From Candidatus Colimorpha enterica (GTDB lineage Bacteria; Bacillota; Clostridia; Oscillospirales; CAG-272), in NCBI GenBank assembly GCA_000433515.1, contig FR891198.1, positions 14,005 to 19,736 on the forward strand: DNA of 5,732 bases, read 5' to 3'. Under the pieces are notes generated by a model. It was not told the DNA's origin. It searched no databases and worked only from the letters and a program-made list of their open reading frames with translations. The position numbers and the translations under genes were made by a program. This document shows, piece after piece, positions 1-5,598 of this stretch; the first letter of the stretch is position 1, and the number at the start of each line of letters is the position of its first letter.

Positions 1-956
1 AGATATTCCGTCTTATCGGCGAAATGCTCACCTCTCCCGCAGGACGCGGCGGGCTTCTGTCGGAGGAGTATACCGAAAGCGAAAAAAGGATAATGACCGA
101 CAGACTGAGGGCGCAGATAAACGACAAGTGGCATTATGCGCTGACAAGATGCAGTCAGATAATGTCCGACGGAAGCAACACAGCCCTTCCCGAATGCGGA
201 ACGGAGGAACAGCTTTCAAGGGTGACTGCCGCATCGCTTACGGCGCGTCTTTCCTCGGTTCTGACAGATCTGCGGTGCGAGATATGGTATATCGGATCAT
301 CGGACAGCGCACCGGTTGCCGACAGGGTGCGCGGCATATTCCCGTTTCCCGGCAGAAAAAAGCCGGCGGCGCTTTATACCGAAAGAATTCCCTTCCGCGG
401 AGAGCTGAAATCGGTCACCGAGACGGAAAACATCTCACAGAGCCGTCTCTGTCTCGGATACCGCACCGGGTGTCTGCCGGAAAGCCCGGAGCTGCCGGCT
501 TACACGATGTTTTCCGAGATCCTCAGCGGCTCCCCGATGTCAAAGCTGTTTGTCGGGGTGAGGGAAAAGCTCAGCCTCTGCTATGACTGCTCCGCAGTAT
601 CTGACATCAACCGCGGGATGATGATCGTCTCGTCCGGGATCGATGCCGCAAATGCCGGAAAAGCGGAAGAGGCGATCAATGCCCAGCTTGCCGCGCTGAA
701 AAACGGCGAAATATCCGACGCGGAGTTTGACGCGGCTCTCCGCTCGGTCACAAACGGGATAAAATCGATGTACGACGATGCCGGAGCGATAAAAACATGG
801 TATCTGCGGCGCGGGATGTTTGCAAAGGTCGGCGAACCGCTTGAATTCCTTGACAGGATCGGCAGAGTGACAAAGGACGACGTTGCACGGGTCGCCGCCG
901 GTATAATCCCGGACACGCGCTATCTTCTGAAAGCGGAGGCAGGCGGAAATGAGTAA
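1..956 (+). CDS. yfmF: YfmF-like M16-fold protein, 5' truncated by window edge
   Basis: This is the C-terminal three quarters of an M16-family (pitrilysin/processing-peptidase fold) protein. The open frame runs from position 3 without a start, and the ATG at 24 is internal because in-frame coding (IFRLIGE) precedes it. About 317 residues are visible; relatives are near 420, so roughly 100 N-terminal residues, including the site where a zinc motif would lie, are outside the window. Recognisable parts are the EEYTESEKR...NDKWHYALTRC stretch near the left edge and VREKLSLCYD (about 558-587), which matches the conserved segment of the M16 C-terminal domain. The protein resembles B. subtilis YmfF, named in databases as EF-P 5-aminopentanol modification-associated protein YfmF, usually a non-catalytic partner. 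It overlaps the next gene, yfmH, by 8 bases, so the two products probably work together. The substrate is unknown, and the link to elongation factor P comes from B. subtilis genetics, not from this sequence. Confidence 0.82.
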   Translation, partial: IFRLIGEMLTSPAGRGGLLSEEYTESEKRIMTDRLRAQINDKWHYALTRCSQIMSDGSNTALPECGTEEQLSRVTAASLTARLSSVLTDLRCEIWYIGSSDSAPVADRVRGIFPFPGRKKPAALYTERIPFRGELKSVTETENISQSRLCLGYRTGCLPESPELPAYTMFSEILSGSPMSKLFVGVREKLSLCYDCSAVSDINRGMMIVSSGIDAANAGKAEEAINAQLAALKNGEISDAEFDAALRSVTNGIKSMYDDAGAIKTWYLRRGMFAKVGEPLEFLDRIGRVTKDDVARVAAGIIPDTRYLLKAEAGGNE

Positions 957-2241
957 CAAAGAAAGCAAAAAAACAGTTAAAAGCCGGCTTCTCGGAGAGG
1001 AATACACGCTTATAAAGCACGAAAGCGGACTTACCGTATGCGTTTTTCCGAAAAAGATGTCAGTGACCTACGCGATAATCACGACAAAGTTCGGCTCACT
1101 GGACAGCCGCTTCAGAACCGGTGACGGGGTGATACATCAGGTTCCGGACGGGGTTGCGCATTTTCTCGAGCACAAAATGTTCGAAAATCCCGACGGCGAG
1201 GACACGTTTGAGAAATTCTCACGCACCGGAGCCGACGCGAACGCATTCACCTCCCTCCGCGACACATCGTATGTCTTTTCCTGCACCGAAAATGTCGGTG
1301 AATCGCTGAAGATCCTTCTCGGTTCGGTATTCACGCCGTATTTTACCGAAGAAAACGTAAAAAAGGAACAGGGAATTATCGCTCAGGAGATAAACATGGG
1401 CGACGACGACCCCGGTTCGGTGCTTTTCCTTGACCTGATGAACTGCCTTTACAGCAAGAACGGTATAAAAACCGATGTTGCCGGAACGGTTGAGTCGATC
1501 ATGAAGATAACCCCGGATATACTTTACGAATGCTACCGTGCGTTTTATCTGCCCGGGAATATGATGCTCTGCGTCTGCGGAGATGTTTCAGCCGACGAGG
1601 TTGCCGCGGCGGTGTCGGAAGCTGTCCCGTCGGGACTTCCGCGTCCGGCGGTCAGCCTTTACCCGGACGAACCGGAGCAGACTGTAAAAAAGCACTCTGA
1701 ACGGAAAATGGCTGTTTCAAAGCCGCTGTTTTCGATCGGGATAAAGGACACCGACATAAGCACTCTGCCGGATGAAAGAATGAAGAAATCCGCTGCGATG
1801 CGGCTTCTTGTCTCGGTCTGTTTCGGCAAGTCCGGTGACTTTTACGGTGAGCTTCTGAGCAAGGGGCTGATCTCCCCGTCGTTTTCCTGCTGGTGTCAGC
1901 ACAACGCGCTTTTCTCGTTTGTATCGCTGAGCGGCGATTCCGAAGATCCGGACAGGGTTTTTGAGGAATTTACCGGTTATCTTGCGCAGATAACGGCAAA
2001 GCCTCTCCCGCGCGATGATTTTGAAAGAGCGCGGCGCGCGATGTACTCGCGTTTCGTCAAGGGATTTGACAGCACGGAGGAAATCGCCTCCGGTCTTGTC
2101 TGCGGATTTGCTGTCGACGGCGGGGACATTTTCCGGTACGCCGAAATCCTCCGTGAGATCACGCCGGAGTATGCGGAGAACGTTCTCCGCTCGGTAATGA
2201 AGCCGGAACACTGCGCCATGTCGGTTATAAACCCGCTGTGA
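949..2241 (+). CDS. yfmH: YfmH-like M16 family zinc peptidase
   Basis: This is a complete 430-residue M16 metallopeptidase-like protein, probably cytoplasmic because no signal peptide is visible. The inverted zinc motif HxxEH is intact as HFLEH at residues 71-75 (His71 and His75 as ligands, Glu74 as catalytic base). Glu147, in EQGIIAQE (140-147), sits at the usual distance for the third ligand, with Glu140 as the companion glutamate. Active M16 enzymes share this arrangement, so the protein is predicted to be catalytic, unlike its partner YfmF. A second M16 domain follows; the segment FGKSGDFYGELLSKGLISPSF (around residues 295-315) is typical of YmfH relatives. The start is well supported by GGAGG at 935-939, inside the end of yfmF, 9 bases before the ATG. 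The 8-base overlap suggests translational coupling and a heteromeric complex. In B. subtilis, ymfF and ymfH were linked to 5-aminopentanol modification of EF-P; the exact peptide substrate is not known to me. Confidence 0.88.
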   Translation: MSNKESKKTVKSRLLGEEYTLIKHESGLTVCVFPKKMSVTYAIITTKFGSLDSRFRTGDGVIHQVPDGVAHFLEHKMFENPDGEDTFEKFSRTGADANAFTSLRDTSYVFSCTENVGESLKILLGSVFTPYFTEENVKKEQGIIAQEINMGDDDPGSVLFLDLMNCLYSKNGIKTDVAGTVESIMKITPDILYECYRAFYLPGNMMLCVCGDVSADEVAAAVSEAVPSGLPRPAVSLYPDEPEQTVKKHSERKMAVSKPLFSIGIKDTDISTLPDERMKKSAAMRLLVSVCFGKSGDFYGELLSKGLISPSFSCWCQHNALFSFVSLSGDSEDPDRVFEEFTGYLAQITAKPLPRDDFERARRAMYSRFVKGFDSTEEIASGLVCGFAVDGGDIFRYAEILREITPEYAENVLRSVMKPEHCAMSVINPL

Positions 2242-2285
2242 CCGGCCGGATATTCATAGAAACAACCGAAAGGATATCATAAATT

Positions 2286-3311
2286 ATGGAAAAAACAACA
2301 TTCATTTCGTTCCCCGGACTCGGCATCGGCGAATTCCGCGTGAACAACGTGGCATTCACGCTCTTCGGGCACAACATTATGTGGTACGGCATAATAATCA
2401 CAATCGGCATTGTCCTTGCGTACTTCTACGTTTGTTACCGTGCAAAGCACAATGAGAACGTCAGGGTTGACGACGTCATCGATTACGCGATATATCTTGT
2501 CGTGTTCGGCATAATCGGCGCAAGGCTGTACTATGTTTTCACGAGCTTCGACTCCTTCAAGGGCAAAAACCTTGGAGAGACGCTTTACAACATCATTGCA
2601 ATATGGGAGGGCGGTCTTGCCATATACGGCGGGATCATAGCCGGAGGAATCGCGCTTATAATCGTTTCAAAGATCAAGAAGATAAAGGTCGGAAGCGCGC
2701 TTGACATGATCGCTCCTGCGGTTATGCTCGGCCAGCTTATCGGTCGCTGGGGCAATTTCTTCAATGCCGAGGCTTACGGAGAAGTGACCGACCTGCCGTG
2801 GAGAATGGGGCTGCGCGATGTTTCGGAATCGGCGGCAACCTATGTTCACCCGACATTCCTTTACGAGTCGCTCTGGAACCTTCTCGGTTTTATTATCATA
2901 AACCTGCTTTATAAGCGCAAGAAATTCAACGGACAGGTGTTCCTTATGTACATATCCTGGTACGGATTCGGGAGGATGTTCATCGAGGGACTGCGCACCG
3001 ACTCGCTTTACGTCGGTGATTTCAGGATTTCACAGCTTGTCGGGTTCGCCTGCTTCTTCATCGGCTCGGCAATGCTTATTGCGATGCTGATAGTCACTCA
3101 TCTGAGGAAAAAAGAGGCGGGAGAAACCGCTCTCGGGGAATCTGCGGTACCTGCCGGGGCTTCTGTCGGAGCGGAAAAAGCCGAAGAAGCTGAAAAACCC
3201 GCTGAAATTTCTGCGGAAAGCGCGCCTGACGTTTCCGAAGAAAAGAAAGACGACGCAGAAGAAAGCACCGGATTTGACATTTCTGACATTCACAACGATG
3301 ACGGGGAGTGA
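2286..3311 (+). CDS. lgt: Prolipoprotein diacylglyceryl transferase (Lgt) with acidic C-terminal tail
   Basis: Lgt moves a diacylglyceryl group from phosphatidylglycerol to the lipobox cysteine of prolipoproteins, the first step of lipoprotein maturation in the cytoplasmic membrane. The signature GRWGNFFNAEAYG lies at residues 153-165, containing the essential Arg and Asn of the family. HPTFLYES follows at 188-195 and the GLRTDS region is at 235-240. About seven hydrophobic segments are visible, roughly at 28-50, 66-88, 103-128, 137-152, 191-208, 217-235 and 249-272. The position equivalent to E. coli His103 is a Tyr (GGLAIYGG), which I recall as common in Gram-positive Lgt. The core ends near residue 275; residues 276-341 form a low-complexity tail rich in Glu, Ala, Asp and Ser, with very few hydrophobics, predicted to be cytoplasmic. 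This makes it longer than the usual 260-300 residues. A GAAAGGA motif at 2268-2274 lies 11 bases before the ATG, slightly far for a ribosome binding site. It follows yfmH by 44 bases and precedes folD by 6. Confidence 0.96.
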   Translation: MEKTTFISFPGLGIGEFRVNNVAFTLFGHNIMWYGIIITIGIVLAYFYVCYRAKHNENVRVDDVIDYAIYLVVFGIIGARLYYVFTSFDSFKGKNLGETLYNIIAIWEGGLAIYGGIIAGGIALIIVSKIKKIKVGSALDMIAPAVMLGQLIGRWGNFFNAEAYGEVTDLPWRMGLRDVSESAATYVHPTFLYESLWNLLGFIIINLLYKRKKFNGQVFLMYISWYGFGRMFIEGLRTDSLYVGDFRISQLVGFACFFIGSAMLIAMLIVTHLRKKEAGETALGESAVPAGASVGAEKAEEAEKPAEISAESAPDVSEEKKDDAEESTGFDISDIHNDDGE

Positions 3312-3320
3312 CAGACAGTG
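3303..3320 (+). promoter_or_regulatory. Ribosome binding site of folD inside the end of lgt, with GTG start
   Basis: GGGGAG at 3303-3308 overlaps the last codons of lgt, whose TGA is 3309-3311, and sits 9 bases before the GTG at 3318. It fixes the folD start at the GTG and explains how folD can be translated from the lgt transcript. Confidence 0.75.
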
Positions 3321-4160
3321 GCAAACATAATTAACGGAAAAGAAATATCCGCCGCGATAAGAGAAGAGATAAAAGCCGAGGTTCAGGGGATGAGTGTCCG
3401 TCCTGGACTTGCCGTCGTGCTTGTCGGAGACGATCCGGCATCGGCTGTTTATGTCAGGAACAAGAGCAAAGCGTGCGCCGAGGTCGGGATATATTCCGAG
3501 GTATATCGCCTTCCGGAAGAAACCGGGCGGGAACAGCTTCTCGGACTTATCGAACAGCTGAATCAGTCGCCGCTTATTCACGGCATACTCGTCCAGCTCC
3601 CGCTTCCGAAGCATCTTGACCCGGAGGAGGTCATTATGGCTATCGACCCGGCAAAGGACGTTGACGCTTTTCATCCGGTAAATGTCGGTAAGATAATGAT
3701 AGGCAATTACGACTTCCTTCCCTGCACTCCCGCCGGGGTCATGGAGCTTCTGCACCGGAGCGGCATTGAAGTTTCCGGCAAAGAGTGTGTTGTCATCGGA
3801 CGGAGCAACATCGTCGGAAAGCCGCAGGCTATGCTTCTGCTTCACGAGAACGCAACCGTCACCGTCTGCCACTCAAAGACACGCGATCTGCCGTCGGTGT
3901 GCAGACGTGCCGACATACTTGTAAGCGCGGTAGGAAAGCCGAAATTCGTCACCGCGGATATGGTGAAGGACGGCGCGGTAATTATCGATGTCGGCATGAA
4001 CCGCGACGAAAACGGAAAGCTATGCGGAGACGTGGATTTTGAACCTGTTTCGGAAAAGGCTTCATACATAACACCCGTTCCCGGAGGCGTGGGACCGATG
4101 ACCATAACAATGCTGCTTAAGAACACGGTTACTGCGGCAAAGCGCGCGGAGCCGGTCTGA
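3318..4160 (+). CDS. folD: Bifunctional methylenetetrahydrofolate dehydrogenase / methenyltetrahydrofolate cyclohydrolase (FolD)
   Basis: FolD interconverts 5,10-methylene-, 5,10-methenyl- and 10-formyl-tetrahydrofolate in the cytoplasm, supplying one-carbon units for purines and formyl-Met-tRNA. The protein has 280 residues, the normal length. Visible family motifs in order are YVRNK (45-49, with the Tyr and catalytic Lys), LVQLPLP (91-97), KDVDAFHP (113-120), PCTPAG (135-140), the nucleotide-binding GRSNIVGKP (161-169; the Arg is typical of NADP-binding members) and PVPGGVGPMT (253-262). No key residue appears to be missing. The start is GTG at 3318, giving the usual N-terminus MANIINGKEI. 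A ribosome binding site GGGGAG at 3303-3308 is placed 9 bases upstream, within the last codons of lgt. The 6-base gap and embedded site suggest translation coupled to lgt. The two enzymes have no direct functional link that I know of, so the pairing is probably an operon of convenience. Confidence 0.98.
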   Translation: MANIINGKEISAAIREEIKAEVQGMSVRPGLAVVLVGDDPASAVYVRNKSKACAEVGIYSEVYRLPEETGREQLLGLIEQLNQSPLIHGILVQLPLPKHLDPEEVIMAIDPAKDVDAFHPVNVGKIMIGNYDFLPCTPAGVMELLHRSGIEVSGKECVVIGRSNIVGKPQAMLLLHENATVTVCHSKTRDLPSVCRRADILVSAVGKPKFVTADMVKDGAVIIDVGMNRDENGKLCGDVDFEPVSEKASYITPVPGGVGPMTITMLLKNTVTAAKRAEPV

Positions 4161-4215
4161 TTTCAGCAGTTCACAGAAAATTTACATATGTGTTTCTTAT
4201 TGTTCCGTCACCCGC

Positions 4216-4245
4216 TTGACAAAACCGATGCCGGAATGGTATAAT
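4216..4245 (+). promoter_or_regulatory. Strong sigma-A promoter for rplU-prp-rpmA
   Basis: A perfect -35 TTGACA (4216-4221) and a perfect -10 TATAAT (4240-4245) are separated by 18 bases. The -10 is preceded by TGG (4237-4239), giving an extended TGnTATAAT. Transcription should start near 4252, leaving a leader of about 100 nt before the rplU GTG. A promoter this close to consensus fits a highly expressed ribosomal protein unit. The start point itself is inferred from spacing. Confidence 0.88.
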
Positions 4246-4251
4246 GTTGTC

Positions 4252-4346
4252 TGCCGCTTGATTTACAGGCTCATAAAAAACCGGTTTTCCCCGGCTTGCC
4301 CGTATCAGCGAGTCTGCGGTCAGATTCCGCATTTGAAAGTGAGGTG
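4252..4346 (+). ncRNA. Structured 5' leader of rplU, probable L21 leader
   Basis: The leader between the promoter and the rplU start can form a long stem. CGCTTGA (4255-4261, one bulged T) pairs with TCAGCG (4305-4310). After a two-base bulge, TACAGGC (4264-4270) pairs with GCCCGTA (4298-4304) with one A-C mismatch. A small CCGG hairpin (4281-4284 with 4291-4294) lies inside. A second hairpin, TGCGG (4315-4319) with CCGCA (4327-4331), ends 9 bases before the ribosome binding site. It competes with AGTCTG (4311-4316) pairing with CAGATT (4321-4326). Rfam describes an L21 leader in Firmicutes at exactly this place, thought to be autoregulatory. I cannot align to its model from memory, so the family name rests on position and fold. 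Confidence 0.6.
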
Positions 4347-4352
4347 CTTTTC

Positions 4353-4664
4353 GTGTTTGCAGTTATTGAAACAGGCGGAAAGCAGTACAAAGTTACCGAG
4401 GGCGACGTTGTTTTTGTTGAAAAGCTCGACGTCAGCGAGGGAGAAACAGTTACCTTTGACAGGGTTCTTGCAGTCTCTTCCGGCGAAAACTTTTCGGCAG
4501 GAGCTCCGTATGTTGAGGGCGCTACCGTAACCGCCAATGTCGTTAAGAACGGCAAGGCAAAGAAGATCCATGTACTCAAGTACAAGGCAAAGAAGAATGA
4601 GAAAAAGAAGATAGGACACAGACAGCCCTATACGAAGGTTCAGATCACCGCTATCAACGGCTGA
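4353..4664 (+). CDS. rplU: 50S ribosomal protein L21
   Basis: L21 is a 23S rRNA-binding protein of the large ribosomal subunit. The 103-residue product has the classic start FAVIETGGKQYKV and the C-terminal signature KKNEKKKIGHRQPYTKV, at the normal family length. The start is the GTG at 4353, giving MFAVIETGG. GAGGTG (4341-4346) lies 6 bases upstream and is a strong ribosome binding site. An in-frame ATG at 4296 would add 19 residues unlike L21, start within the leader stem and have no ribosome binding site, so it is not used. It is first in a unit with prp and rpmA, the order usual in Firmicutes (rplU-prp-rpmA), and is driven by the promoter at 4216-4245. Expression is probably feedback-controlled through the folded leader. 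Confidence 0.98.
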   Translation: MFAVIETGGKQYKVTEGDVVFVEKLDVSEGETVTFDRVLAVSSGENFSAGAPYVEGATVTANVVKNGKAKKIHVLKYKAKKNEKKKIGHRQPYTKVQITAING

Positions 4665-4672
4665 TTCCCTTT

Positions 4673-5023
4673 ATGGTCAAAATCACATTCTTCAAGAGAG
4701 ACGGCGTTTATTACGGCTTCCGTGAAACCGGTCATGCCGAGTTCGAGGATGCCGGAAAAGATATCGTCTGCGCGGCGGTATCGGCAATGACAATGCTTGT
4801 CATAAACGCGATCGAAGTCTCTTATGCTTCTGACGTTGAATATTCAATCGACGAGGACACCGCTGATATCGAGGTAAGAGCATACGGTGCTCTGCCCGGC
4901 AACAGCGAGGATTTTGCTAAGCAATATGCGATATCCGGTCTGATTCAGGCGTATTATCTTCAGCTTGTGGATATGCTCGAGGATTACGACGAATATCTTG
5001 ACGTTACGGAAGCCGAGGATTAA
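4673..5023 (+). CDS. prp: Ribosomal-processing cysteine protease Prp
   Basis: Prp is a small cysteine protease that removes the N-terminal extension of ribosomal protein L27, a step shown to be essential in Staphylococcus aureus. The 116-residue product has the family core GHAEFEDAGKDIVCAAVSA at residues 20-38. His21 and Cys33 are the expected catalytic pair, at nearly the same places as in S. aureus Prp (His22, Cys34). The C-terminal end (about residues 95-116) is strongly acidic, which may suit a basic substrate; that is an inference. The gene lies between rplU and rpmA, beginning 8 bases after the rplU stop. No clear ribosome binding site precedes the ATG, so translation probably depends on ribosomes finishing rplU, which would keep protease levels below those of the ribosomal proteins. 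This family was formerly annotated as YsxB or DUF464. Confidence 0.96.
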   Translation: MVKITFFKRDGVYYGFRETGHAEFEDAGKDIVCAAVSAMTMLVINAIEVSYASDVEYSIDEDTADIEVRAYGALPGNSEDFAKQYAISGLIQAYYLQLVDMLEDYDEYLDVTEAED

Positions 5024-5054
5024 CACTCCTCAGCGCGTCAATCAAAATACTAAC

Positions 5055-5060
5055 GGAGGT
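5055..5060 (+). promoter_or_regulatory. Ribosome binding site of rpmA
   Basis: A full GGAGGT lies 7 bases before the rpmA ATG at 5068. It contrasts with prp just upstream, which has no visible site, and suggests L27 is translated much more efficiently and independently of prp. Confidence 0.85.
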
Positions 5061-5067
5061 AATTACG

Positions 5068-5346
5068 ATGTTAAAGCTCAGCTTGCAGTTTTTTGCACAT
5101 AAGAAGGGCGTCGGTTCCACCAAGAACGGACGTGACAGCGAGGCAAAGCGCCTCGGTGTGAAAAAAGCGGACGGTCAGAGCGTAACCGCCGGCAATATCA
5201 TTGTCAGACAGCGCGGTACGCACATCCATCCCGGCAAGAATGTCGGCCGCGGTTCCGACGACACTCTGTTTGCTCTTACCGACGGTAAGGTTAAATTCGA
5301 GCAGTTCGCAAAGGACAAGAAGCGCGTCAGCGTTTACGGTGACTGA
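5068..5346 (+). CDS. rpmA: 50S ribosomal protein L27 with cleavable N-terminal extension
   Basis: L27 is a large-subunit protein whose N-terminus reaches towards the peptidyl transferase centre. The 92-residue product starts with MLKLSLQFF followed by AHKKGVGSTKNGRDSE. The first nine residues are the Firmicutes-type extension; Prp cleaves after the second Phe, leaving Ala10 as the mature N-terminus. The rest (GGTHIHPGKNVGRG-like segment, here RGTHIHPGKNVGRGSDDTLFAL) is standard L27 and full length. The start is fixed by GGAGGT 7 bases upstream and by the conserved extension. It is the last gene of the rplU-prp-rpmA unit and is followed by two hairpins that should end transcription. Confidence 0.98.
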   Translation: MLKLSLQFFAHKKGVGSTKNGRDSEAKRLGVKKADGQSVTAGNIIVRQRGTHIHPGKNVGRGSDDTLFALTDGKVKFEQFAKDKKRVSVYGD

Positions 5347-5362
5347 TAATTCAGCTTTCCAT

Positions 5363-5387
5363 GGGCTATCGCATTTTGCGGTAGCCC
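5363..5387 (+). terminator. First hairpin after rpmA
   Basis: GGGCTATCGCA (5363-5373) pairs with TGCGGTAGCCC (5377-5387) around a TTT loop, giving 11 pairs with one U-G wobble. The following T content (TGCTGTTTA) is poor, so alone it may be a weak terminator or an RNA 3'-end stabiliser. It starts 16 bases after the rpmA stop. Confidence 0.72.
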
Positions 5388-5395
5388 TGCTGTTT

Positions 5396-5421
5396 ATCCC
5401 CTCCGGGGGATTTTTGATTTT
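5396..5421 (+). terminator. Second hairpin with T-tract, intrinsic terminator
   Basis: ATCCCC (5396-5401) pairs with GGGGAT (5406-5411) around a TCCG loop, followed at once by a T-rich run (TTTTTGATTTT, 5411-5421). This is a classic intrinsic terminator and ends the rplU-prp-rpmA unit. It isolates the next gene from read-through. Confidence 0.85.
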
Positions 5422-5440
5422 CCCGAACCCGGTCTGTGCG

Positions 5441-5478
5441 CTGATTTTGACATCAGAGTGACGGATTTTGATTTCAGA
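5441..5478 (+). repeat. Two 15-bp direct repeats, possible activator sites
   Basis: GATTTTGACATCAGA (5443-5457) and GATTTTGATTTCAGA (5464-5478) match at 13 of 15 positions. Their starts are 21 bp apart, two turns of the helix, so they face the same side of DNA. They end 20 bp before the -35 of the downstream promoter, where activators often bind. The first copy also lies within CTGAT-N6-ATCAG (5441-5456), a perfect 5-bp inverted repeat. Binding by a regulator is inferred, and no specific family is identified. Confidence 0.5.
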
Positions 5479-5498
5479 AAGAATATCCCGGAAATGTG

Positions 5499-5527
5499 TT
5501 GACAATCGACATAATATATGTTACTAT
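5499..5527 (+). promoter_or_regulatory. Promoter of the SGNH/DUF4886-like gene
   Basis: A perfect TTGACA (5499-5504) is followed after 17 bases by TACTAT (5522-5527), a 4-of-6 match to the -10 consensus. TGT at 5519-5521 makes it an extended -10. The likely transcription start is near 5534, giving a leader of about 80 nt. The alternative TATATT at 5525-5530 has a 20-base spacing and is less likely. Confidence 0.72.
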
Positions 5528-5537
5528 ATTAACATAT
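5516..5537. promoter_or_regulatory. Palindromic operator-like site over the -10 element
   Basis: ATATGTTA (5516-5523), a 6-base spacer CTATAT, then TAACATAT (5530-5537) form a perfect 8-N6-8 inverted repeat. It covers the whole -10 and reaches the probable transcription start, the place where a dimeric repressor would block RNA polymerase. The site is AT-rich, so some symmetry may be chance, but 8 perfect pairs and this location are suggestive. The regulator is not in the window. Confidence 0.6.
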
Positions 5538-5598
5538 CCGCGCATAATAATTTTGAACAATTTTTACAACTGCGCGATGATAACCGCTCCGCGTGAAA

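Noticed and set aside
24..26. ATG at 24 as the start of the first gene
   Set aside because: In-frame coding sequence continues upstream to the window edge, no ribosome binding site precedes it, and the visible protein lacks the N-terminal quarter of the family.
2242..2285. CCGGCCGG in the yfmH-lgt gap as a terminator or operator
   Set aside because: The palindrome is self-complementary with no loop, has no T-run and no promoter beside it. The gap is only 44 bases and is best read as an ordinary intra-cluster spacer.
3030..3872. 280-codon open frame on the minus strand
   Set aside because: It is antisense to lgt and folD, both clearly identified, and its translation shows no recognisable domain. 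It is a product of codon bias on the opposite strand.
4296..4352. Longer rplU starting at an in-frame ATG at 4296
   Set aside because: It would add 19 residues not seen in L21, begin inside the leader stem and lack a ribosome binding site. The GTG at 4353 has GAGGTG 6 bases upstream and gives the standard L21 N-terminus.
4216..4530. Plus-strand open frame overlapping the promoter and rplU in another frame
   Set aside because: It begins at the -35 element itself, so it could not be translated from this promoter, and it overlaps L21 out of frame.
5447..5452. Another TTGACA as an alternative -35
   Set aside because: No acceptable -10 lies 16-18 bases downstream (around 5470). The hexamer is part of the repeated GATTTTGACATCAGA element.
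5071..5505. 144-codon minus-strand frame across rpmA and the terminators
   Set aside because: It is antisense to L27, runs through both hairpins and shows no family features.
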